This document shows positions 54,596 to 64,000 of a stretch of 64,000 nt of DNA, piece after piece. The translations under genes and the position numbers were made by a program. Source of the stretch: Tyto alba. Taxonomy: Eukaryota > Chordata > Aves > Strigiformes > Tytonidae. The DNA is taken from positions 9,675,730 to 9,739,729 of the forward strand of contig NW_024881324.1 of the NCBI RefSeq assembly GCF_018691265.1. Reading direction: 5' to 3'. The notes beneath the pieces are model-generated. The model made no database searches. It was not told where the DNA came from and saw nothing but the letters and a program-made list of their open reading frames with translations. Positions within the stretch are counted from its first letter, which is position 1. Every line of letters begins with the position of its first letter.

Positions 54596-57102
54596 ATTTG
54601 CTCTGAACTGGGCACGTCATGCTGGATGAGTAGGAGTTTGGGGGCAGGAGGGACAATCATGCAAAATCAGTTAGACCTAAAATATTGGCTGGTGGGGGTG
54701 TAATCTCTTCAGGGAGCCAGAAGAAAGGCAGGCAGCGTTTTCACTGATGGATGCTACTGTTTGGAGCCTGCCCAGCAAACTGAGAACTCAGAATGGGAAG
54801 TTTCTACTCCATGTGGCGGTGTCCTGCAGGAACAATAAAAGGAGAAACTGCCTGTACATCCCCCCAGGCAATTCAAAATACTTAGATGAAGAGCCCACGC
54901 AGTGATGCTTACCCTGCTCTGCAGTGCAGCCATACCCAGAGGGCTCTCAGGACAGTGGCCAACTAGTTGTGGGGCTGAGGGTCAGGTTCTTGCAGCCCTT
55001 TTGTCTGGTAGCACCTTTGAAGGAAGGCGCTCCTGGCTGCCCAGGCTGTCCCCTGCTAGAAGTCATGGGGTTTCCCTCCTTCATCTCTTGTTTTGCTGTG
55101 GATGAGCTCTGAGAAAGAGCTGGCTAATGCCATCCAGCTCGTTGCTATGTGAGCAGGATGGTGCTGGATACTTGTCTTCTGGGTGCTGAGAATTCCTCCT
55201 TGCCTCTGCCCAGAGGACAAGAAAATTTAAGAGCTTAGTATGGGGTCATTGTAAGTATAACGGCTGGATATAGTACAGGGCTTGCTGGAGAATGATGCCC
55301 CATATCCTTGCCAGGCTTATTAACTCTGAGTGTTTGCAGACACAAGAGGCAGAACCCAGCAGCTCTCCAGCGCTTGAATGGTGACATCTCGTGTGCGTGA
55401 CCCACGAGCAGGACTGATGGGCAAACAGGTCACGGGTGGTCACAACAGGCCACGCAGCAGCATGGTGACGTGTCCAGAACATCACCAAAATGTCTCGGAG
55501 CCCAGTCACGCTCATACAACTTTTCCTGATGACATAGGTCACCCTGATGTAAAATAACTTCTGAGCACAGCGGGGCATAACCTCTGGAGCAGCTCCTGAA
55601 TTTATTCTGTAGATGCAAATCTTGTTACTCAGTTCCAAGGTTCATACCACCATGGAGATTGTGCTAAGAGAGGAGTAAATCTGAGCTGGGCACTTGAGAA
55701 GCCAGCTGCTACAAAGAACTACTTGTCACATTGCTCTTTAGTTGGCATAAATGAGCACGACTGAAGCCAGTAGAACAGCACTGATTTACATCTGCTATAT
55801 AATTCGACATGAGGAAAATTCAATGGGAGTAAAGAGTCTTACTGTTGCTTAATTTAGCTTGCCTTTCCCAATAACAATGCTGATAGCAAAGCAATAATGA
55901 TGAAGTATAGGCTACCAGGGGCTCTTTGCACTCCCATGCCAAGTACAGAAAATTGGAAGAGAAAAATGGAGGAGAAGAAAATCTTGTATTTGCTTCTGCC
56001 AGTTAACTGTTAGCAGAGGACAGGAATGAACTACCTTCTTTCCTTACATCACTGCACAATGAGCAAAAAATATTTGTAAGCCTGGAGGTTCACTTTCTCT
56101 GAAGTATCAGCCTAGATATTGCCAGCCAGACTTTAGAGCCTACAGAGAACTATCCTTCTCCTAACAGGATTTATAAAATGGGATTAAAAACAGTTTTATC
56201 AATGAGTGAATAATCTGAAGGCGTATTAAATAGAAAATCCCTACCCAAAGAAGCAAATGTAAGAGTTTTACACCATTAAAATTCCTGTACTAGACTCCAT
56301 TAAGATGTGGGCTAATTTGTAGGATACATTATCTCTTTCTTTAAGCTCTTTTTCCTGGGTGACAAGTCTCCCGGTATCAGTCATGATAATATGGCTTACA
56401 TCTCCTTTTCCTGAGAAATTAAGGCAATAAAACCATAAGGAGTGTTTTCCACGATTCAGTTACTATGTAATGACTGCTCTGCACTTCCCTGTTGATTTTA
56501 AATGTTCAGCCCCTGGGAGATGGTGGTGCTCCTGCAGCTATAAAGAAGCCTGTGGCGATGACTAGGGCAGACCAAAGTGGGCAGAGACCCCAGTTTATTC
56601 CGGGGAAAATGGGAGAAGCACCACTGGGAGTTTGTATGAGAAGTAGTTAGATAATTTTCATAGGAAGTGTTTGCTTTTGGTGAAAATTTAAAAAACGATT
56701 AAGTATCAGTTGAAGATCTAAGTACTTTCTGATGGTGCCTTACTGGCAAGGTACTTCTGCTGCCTCAGCATCCCAGTTTGTTCCCTGGACTGGACTGCCT
56801 GGTCCAGGATAGCTACAACAGTCCCATGTCCCAGAGGAGAGAGGCAAGGCTTTTGCTCAGCAGTTCTTCCTAGTGCACCGCAAGAAATACAGAGCTGTCT
56901 GGCACGTGAACCAACCCAGTAACAGTTCCCGTAACACATCTGCAGTCATGTATCCAGCTGGGCTCTGCAGGAAGATCACATTTTCAACTAAGATTATTCA
57001 GATTTTAATTTAGGCTCTAAGCAGTCTTTCACTACACCCAAAAATTATGCTTATCCCAGAACTGGTTTTGTGTTGAGAAACAGCTTCAATATAAACTTTA
57101 AA

Positions 57103-57149
57103 GCTCTGCCTAGTCTGGATTGCGGTGAGGATTTTTAGGAAAACTAATC
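57103..57149. repeat. Paired 47-bp element, copy B
   Basis: It runs from GCTCTGCCTAG to GGAAAACTAATC, in the same orientation as copy A and 6.9 kb from it. Their flanks show little obvious similarity, so the shared core is sharply bounded. Confidence 0.8.
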
Positions 57150-58639
57150 AGCAAATTTTCTGCTTGCTCAAGCATCTGTGGATAGCGAAAAATATAACCA
57201 AGCTGGCCCTTTGTTTAAAACTCTAAACCTGACCAATTTGTTTTCTCATTCTTTGGCCCACATGAATCCATTCTTGACTCATAGTGCAAATAATGCAGTC
57301 TTTCCTGTTACAGCTGACTGAGGGATTGATTTATTATGATTTTGATTTACTCTTGGGAAAGTTACAAGCTCCCCAAGAAAGAACAGGCTGTCCTGATTAG
57401 GTCTCCTGTGGAAAGAGAATCATATTCAAAATGTAGATTTTGACAATTCATTATGTCTGCATAAAGTTAAAATCTTGCCTATCATATACAGAACATACTT
57501 CTTTAAAATACCCAAATAAAGCAGACTCCTCTTGGGTCATGAACTCTATTTTGTTAACGTTAAAAAAGGAATTACTGGGTAGTCCTATGACTCTGAGTAG
57601 AAACAGTGTGAATAACGACATACCCAAGTAGTCATCTATCTTTCATTAGACCACAGTATCACAGTGCAGGCACCTGCATTTTCCTAAGGAATTACTTAAT
57701 ATCTTACTCTGTTCTAAAGATAAAGCCAAGTAGTGCTAGACACACAAATTCAGATTTTGGCTCCCTTTTCAATAATACTAGCTTAAAATGACTACTGATA
57801 TGCGGAACATCGCAAGATCATGCAAGCTCAAGTCTCATACCTCAAGCTCTAAAATGGAGCCGCCTCTGTTTCATTGTTGTACTGCTTCATTAACATCAAA
57901 CCTTTTACCCAAATGCTGGCTGTTCACATAAAATATGATCATGCAAGTTTAAATGGTTTTAAAAAACAAAATGGGCATGGTGAAATTAAGACAGTTACAC
58001 CACATGAGCTTTGCAGCATTAATTCTCAAATCTCTCATCCCTAATCCCAAGAGCAAAATATCCAACTGCAGTAGGAAGCAAAGAACAATCTTTTTTAGAG
58101 GAGGGAATTTACTATGTATCTAATTTGAGAATATATTTTTGGAACAATAAAAATAGGATATTTTTGAGTACTAGAAATCCAGAGGGAAAAATGTACTAAA
58201 TGCTGGTTGAAAATCTAAAGCATGCCAGAAAAAACAGATGGATGTTAGGACCCATTGTAATAAAGAAAAAAATGTTAGCGATTGTCCTTCTGTTGTCTGT
58301 ACAGCATTGTGAGAAGACACTCGCTTCTCCAAAGGTAACAATATTGAACCAAAAGCTGATTTTACAAAGCTAAAGAGATCATAAGTCACAGTTCAAGGTC
58401 AATCCATGAATGTCTTGAATAAAATGGCACAATGAAAATCAAACTGAGCTGAATAGATATGCTTACTATCTATAGGCTTTATTGTGTCTGGTTTGTTTTA
58501 AAATCTCTTCTTTCTATAGCAGCGTGGTTTTGTGTCTGTGAACAAACATACTTACAGCAACGAGTCTTTAAAGATGCATTTTTGAAGGAAAGATCTAGAT
58601 CCTAAACCTTAGAAACATTATTTGCCTTACTCCTCATAG

Positions 58640-58647
<8 letters not shown>

Positions 58648-58670
<23 letters not shown>

Positions 58671-58673
58671 TTT
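58648..58673. repeat. Poly(T) tract, 26 T
   Basis: An uninterrupted T run in the PHACTR1 intron. Confidence 0.95.
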
Positions 58674-61600
58674 CCTGGTTGAATACTATATTCTTTTCCT
58701 CCAAACACTAATCTTTGGAGCCTTCTCCTGCACTTACTCAGTTTTGAGTTGTAACCTTGTATTTGGAAGATCTCTAGGAGACCAGATCACCATTAATGTA
58801 TTTGCAAAGGTGTCCCCAGTCTTCTGCTACTGAAGGGCTTCCTGAACTACCCCACGGACCGTTCTGCCAAACAACAGACCCGAGACAGGGGCCCAGAGCC
58901 CTTCAGCCCTCTGTCACTCAACCAAGCCAGCTGTGACTGGAGTTATGACACCACCCTCTGGTGTTTTTAGCAACTTGGATTAAACAAATTTGGGGTATCT
59001 CTCTAGTCTCCAGCTGCTTCTTACCATAAAAGTTACACTCTTAAAAGCAGAGCCACCTCCAAGCAAGAGCCAGAATAGCAGAGCCCCCTCCCCTCTTGCC
59101 ACGTCCCCCCACCCTGGCTCCCGGTGCTCTGAGAAGCTCGTATGGTTGAGCATGGTTTGCTATAGGAATAAATCAGTTATTCCTGTGCAAGTGTGGTGGC
59201 CTTGGGATGGAGAAGGTGGGAAGAAGGTCTGTGGGACCAGGGAAGAAACCACAGGGGGAGGCTGAGGGATGACAACGGGACCACAGCGCTACTGCCCAAA
59301 CCTCCTACAACCCTCTAGAACCCCACAGATCTTTCCCAGTGCCCCTCTCCTCTAAGGATCCTCTTCTGAGAAAAATTTTGCCTACACTGAGAAGCAGCTG
59401 CTGGCTCCAAGGAAGTGTTAAGGGCTGGAGCACATAACGGAGGAATCCTCTTCCCTGTATTTAGCCAGTGTGAAGATCAGACCTCCTGATGGGCTTCTGT
59501 GAACCACAGTGATGACACGCTGATTACATATGGACCACAGTGACTGTATGGACACAGCCCGTGCATTAGCAGGTATCTGCACTGTCAGGATGTGATTTGT
59601 CTAATTAAAAAAGCAGCAGCACCCTATCTTATTCACATATGCCCTATCACAACTGTAATGCTAAAATATCAAGCCGGGGACATTAAAAACACATAAACAA
59701 ACAAATTTTGGTTGTCAGTCCAAACAATCTGTGATCACCATGGCAAATCTTAATCCAAAATGCAAAGAGCTGTTGGTTACAACAAAGGAAATTTGGGCAG
59801 GGAGCTTCACCAGCTTGCTGACGGCAAGCTCAACACTTAACACAGACAACTTGAAAGAGACTCCTCTGAGAGAGGGGAATGATGTATATCTCCTGACCAC
59901 ATTAGTTTGTTATAGACCATTTTACCAGTGGTAAATGAAGAAAGGCAAACGAACAATAGTGCAGAAATCAAATTCATCTCCAAACAGGAACTTTACATTG
60001 ATAATGTCAAAAAAAAGCAACTTATCCACTGTCTGAGAAATGAATCAGAAGCTAAAATACTCAATGACTTGGAACAGCCACAATACAGGAATTCCAAATA
60101 AATGCTTTTATAACAGAATTTGGAAGTATTAGCAATTCAAAACCATGGTAAGTCAGTTTCTAGGAGAAAAGATGCATAGGAAATAGCATGGTGCACACAC
60201 TCTGACTTGTTACTGAAGTGGAAAAGTCCTAGAAGTGAACAAATTTGAGATCTTTAAAAGCGATTAACTATTTTGTGCCAGAGGGATTTCAGACACCCAG
60301 ATTGCATGAAATGCAGGTGATAAACAGCAGTGACTTACTGCAAAGGGCTGTGGCCCACAATGTTCACCTGAAGATTATGAATTAGGTCTGGGTGAAACAT
60401 TTGTGACAAACAGTAGAATTTCCAAAAAATTGAGTCCCAGCAGGTCCAAAACTATCTACAAGGTGAGGTCAAACTTAGTGAGTAGTTTCAGCTGAAAGAA
60501 CAGTTCACCAGACATACTTTTCTTTAAAAAAATTTTTTGAAAAGCATTAAAAAATGCATTGGACAAAATATTTGATTCTGACCTGAAATGCTAGTTTACA
60601 GTTTGTAATAAAAAATTAATGCCTCGACTTGCTATTTTTATTCAGTTTTCCCTACCCCATTTGTTAATTATTTTGTTCCATTTGAGTGCAAAATGCAAAA
60701 AAATCCCTTATTCAGCCAACTCCAGTAGACACAACTCTTCTTGCAGTAACTGCTGCGGTAATTACAAGCACAAACCCACTGAAGCAGGTTACAAGGAGAG
60801 CTCTCTCCAGTAGCTGTGCTGCCAGCTGCAGTGCAGATGTTGGGGTCACTCCTGGCCATTGAATGGTCACATCTGGATGCGTGGTACCTGCTGATCACAC
60901 TGGGTCTTTGCAGATGCTTTACAACGGTGATTCTTTTGTGTCTGCGACACTGTTTGCAAATTCAATTCTTACCTTTCTAGAGAATTTCATGTTTCACCAC
61001 CCTGCCCAGATATTTGCCCCCTGTATGAATTCCTACATCCTTCAAGAACACCTGTCCCCTTCCAGGTGGTGTGTACTTAACACCTTCACTTCCAGAGCCT
61101 ACTTCAGCCTCTATGCAGTAGCAAAGTCCAGAAATACTTTTTTAAAAATTGTAGCATCTCATGAAACATCAATAAAAACATGCTGCACCAGAGACAGAAA
61201 ATACCACTAATGCCTAGTTTATTAAAAAAAAAATAAAAAAAAGAAATTATTCACCTGGTTAAAATTAAAACCCCCCAAGACTTAGGCAACTGTACAGTTG
61301 TTATTTTGACAAGATACAAGACATGATTTGCTCACAGTTATATCATCACCTTTAGGTCTAAATCTAGTGGTCTAAACACATGACAAGGTATTATTTTACT
61401 CAGGAGAATTCTTGTTCCATCTGCATCTTCTTCTCTCGAAGTTACCGAGATGCACATAATTAACCAGAGGCTAAATTTGGACCATAAAGTGATAATCTTT
61501 CTTTGTTGTTGTTGCTTCATAAGTATTTCCACAGCAAAACAAATGGAATGTTACAAAGAGGCTTATTACATCAAATAAGGAATTAGCAGCAGGAATCAAT

Positions 61601-62983
61601 AATCTCCAAAGTAACAAAGATCCTATTTCCAGCCAAATACTCTTAACTTCAAAATAAACGAAAAAAAAAACCCATGAAACAAAACACTTCCCAGAGGAGC
61701 ATTCAAACCCTATGTGCTATGCTGAACAGGCTGCAGCCTTTCTCTTCGCCTTCTGCATAGTGTGACATGAGCTTTTTACATTTTCTCCCCAAAGTTTCAA
61801 GGGCTCAGTTCAACCCCGACTGAAGTTTCTCCACTCTTAGTTTTCTGACTAGTATCAGGTGCCTGTACTCTTGCCTGCACATTCCCCAGCTACCCCGATG
61901 CTTTATCAATGTAAAAGCCTGTTTCATTACCACAGTCTAGCTGCTGGGGGGGAGGCCAGTATTCTTTTAATTATTTTTTTTTTCCTTAATTAGAGCTGAT
62001 GTTGAACTATGGAAGGGGAGGGAATGCCCACCGATGTCTTCATCCTCCTTGTATAAAGTGGCAGAGAAACCAGTTCCTTGCCCAGCTGGCCTGAAGAGTC
62101 TTTTCTCCTTTACACTTCAGACACTTCACTTCTTAAACCCCATTGGGACAGCAGCACAGATGTCTTCCCTGTGACATTTCAAATGAGGGTGTTACTAAAA
62201 CTCATATTATTACAATTGTTTGTCCTCTAAAGAAAGACTGCCTTAAATTGGTGATTGTTTTTTGAGCTCCCTACTGGTCTGGATAGTTTATGTAGCTGGC
62301 ATTCAGGCAGAGAGGGTGAGGAGGGTTTTGTATGCAGGACCAGCAAAGTATGTTTGTTCATGGCTGCTGACATGCCATGGGGGAAGCCTGGATTTCTCTG
62401 CAGGGCACACTCAGATGCCAGGACTGAAATACCTCTGTCCTGGGCTTTCAGTTCCCTCCTTTTCTGCATTTCCAGCTGCATGAAGGCGAGGAGAGGGAGC
62501 TTGGGGAGAGGTAGTGGAGGGAATCAGCAGTCACCCTGACAAAAAACCCTTCTGAGAATGTATCGGATCGATGATGTGCAAAGTGTTTGTAAAACTGGAA
62601 ACAGCGCCTACTGCTGTGAGAAGCTGCAGAATGATATTCAAGCAGGCCAGCTAGGATAGGCTGGGCAAACAGATACAGTGTTTCCAGTTCGGCTTATCTT
62701 CATTATTAGTTTAAAAATGTTCAATTTTTCATGCATCCACATTGAGCTGAAGTAAAAGAATACAGTCTCAGCCCCTCCTGCCAGCCCCCACTGGCCACAG
62801 CCACGTGGACTTGTGTTTTGCTTTACAAGCATACTGAATTTACATCTGTACCTTATCGTTTATTGGGTGTTAAGGCCACTCTCATGACTGAAGATTATCT
62901 AGTGCTAATATCAACTTTGCTCCTGCTTGACAGCAGTGGTGCTCTGCCGAGCCCAGCTAATGACCACCAGCTGCTAAGGAAGC

Positions 62984-63006
62984 GGGGTGGGGGGGTGGGG
63001 GGGTGG
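62984..63006 (+). repeat. G-rich tract with quadruplex potential
   Basis: Runs of 4, 7 and 7 G separated by single T, then GG. This is enough for four G3 steps on the + strand. Confidence 0.8.
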
Positions 63007-63392
63007 TGCAGGGAAAAACTAGCTTTTCAAAATCCCATGAGCAGTGTTTTTGGCAAAACGTGCATCAAATACACACTTCCATCCTGTTTTCTTACTAGAG
63101 CTGTTAGAACATCGCTGTACTCTGCACTGCTGGAGATCACTGCTGTTGTGTAGGTACCAGACAGAACCACTGCAGGCTGTCTGGAACGTTTTCTGAGAGA
63201 ATCAAGCTCCCAATTACCCAAATTGAGAAAGAACAATAAATTGCTGTTTGTTGTCTCTGGATCCACCCAGAGACAGAAAGTTTTGAAGGCAGATATTAAG
63301 GTTGTGCCTCAGATAGCTAGAAAAGGATAACAGAGCTATTTAAAGGTGCAAGGAATTTGAAAAACTCTTGGAAATGAAACTGGGACTCTGGC

Positions 63393-63425
63393 TTTTTTCT
63401 TTTTTTTTTTTTTTTTTTTTTTTTT
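63393..63425. repeat. Poly(T) tract
   Basis: 33 bases, all T except one C. Confidence 0.95.
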
Positions 63426-63982
63426 GTTCTACAGCAGAGGTGGACTGAGGGGATGGGGAGGTGCAGGGCTGAGAGAAATGTTTGTTGGGGGAAGTTGGGT
63501 GTCTGGAGTTGATTTCCATGCAAATACAGCATGCCTGTGAGATGCTCTTGTTTAGAAACTGAGTCCTGGTAATTTTTTCCATGGAGTGCAGCACAAGATG
63601 TTTAGACTCAAGGGCTAACCTCACTCTCTTGGAACCGAAGTGAGCTAGAGACTTTTATGGTCTACATGTCACAGACAGGCATTTATCAGAGCTTGTGACC
63701 TGGCTAAATTGTCTGTGCCAGCACAACCATTGTGCAATAACCCAAAGCAGGAGAAATTTGGCAAGCACTGAATCAGAATAGCTTTATGAGACACATTGAC
63801 AGTAACCTTAGACTGGGAGGAGTGAAAGGAGTCAGGATTTGGGAAAGTCTGAGACAGAAATTGGCCACTCTGCAGTGCCAAAAGCACACAAAAAAATTAA
63901 GCCAACAATGTTGTGCACTTCAAAAGGCACAGATGTTGCTAATACACAAAGACTCTGTCAGCACTTCTGATGCCTTGTGTTA

Positions 63983-64000
63983 TCACAGAATGCTGGAGGT
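63983..64000 (-). mobile_element. Probable start of a third CR1 fragment, cut by the window edge
   Basis: The window ends TATCACAGAATGCTGGAGGT. TCACAGAAT followed by GGAGGT resembles the + strand start of antisense CR1 3' ends, as in the copies at 18.7 and 23.2 kb. Only 18 bases are visible. Confidence 0.4.

Larger units (their letters stand above)
50653..64000 (-). other. PHACTR1: PHACTR1 intron, running past the window edge
   Basis: More than 13 kb with no exon that I can match to the rest of PHACTR1. It holds a 21-base perfect inverted repeat (51050-51070), a 16-G run (51822-51837), a TTTTG repeat (54572-54595), copy B of the paired element (57103-57149), T tracts at 58648-58673 and 63393-63425, a G-rich tract (62984-63006) and a likely CR1 start at the very end. 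Confidence 0.8.

Noticed and set aside
50653..64000. Search for the upstream PHACTR1 exon with the preceding RPEL motif
   Set aside because: I looked for a - strand exon ending in phase with the split Arg codon and coding for an RPEL-like stretch and found none. It is probably beyond the right edge, but a very small exon could be missed by eye.

Overview
This is a vertebrate nuclear genomic window, almost certainly from a bird. It has compact spliced exons separated by AT-rich introns, one CpG-island promoter, 5'-truncated CR1 LINE fragments, and two solo LTRs that look like the avian ERVL type (beginning near a CTGGTTTTGGCTGG-like stretch and ending near AAACCA.GACA). No bacterial, plasmid, phage or CRISPR features were seen. 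Two protein-coding genes were recognised by reading exons and splice sites. They converge tail to tail, the same neighbour arrangement as TBC1D7 and PHACTR1 on human 6p24.

Left part (about 0.2-21.6 kb, + strand): TBC1D7, apparently complete. A CpG island with an NRF-1-type palindrome sits at 0.2-0.86 kb. The ATG is at 2700 in a strong Kozak context. Seven coding exons (2700-2811, 3586-3666, 7338-7525, 9872-10009, 11703-11848, 20391-20520, 21325-21411) join to exactly 882 nt, which is 293 aa plus stop and equals the length I know for human TBC1D7. Two of its introns use GC donors. A 78-bp in-frame exon-like segment in intron 5 (10387-10464) could be an unreported cassette exon. The largest intron (11849-20390) holds two same-strand ERVL-like LTRs, a TA microsatellite and a CR1 fragment.

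Middle (about 21.6-31.66 kb): the gap between the genes plus the 3'UTR of PHACTR1, whose end I cannot fix. It contains a second CR1 fragment, long T and A tracts, a small CpG-rich block at 26.54-26.73 kb and an ancient-looking repeat at 30.29-30.48 kb.

Right part (31.66-64 kb, - strand): the 3' end of PHACTR1. Five coding exons (50652-50597, 45690-45629, 37429-37289, 33964-33888, 31675-31660) encode the last 116 whole residues, including the last two RPEL actin-binding motifs and the C-terminal PP1-binding region ending in FHRP. The rest of the gene lies beyond the right edge. The intron from 50653 to the window end shows no recognisable coding exon.

TBC1D7 is the third subunit of the TSC1-TSC2 complex, which restrains mTORC1. 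PHACTR1 binds G-actin and directs protein phosphatase 1 to cytoskeletal substrates. Nothing suggests that the two work together; they are simply neighbours. I saw no new multi-gene system. The best leads are the cassette exon, the two GC-AG introns and a 47-bp element present twice in the PHACTR1 introns.
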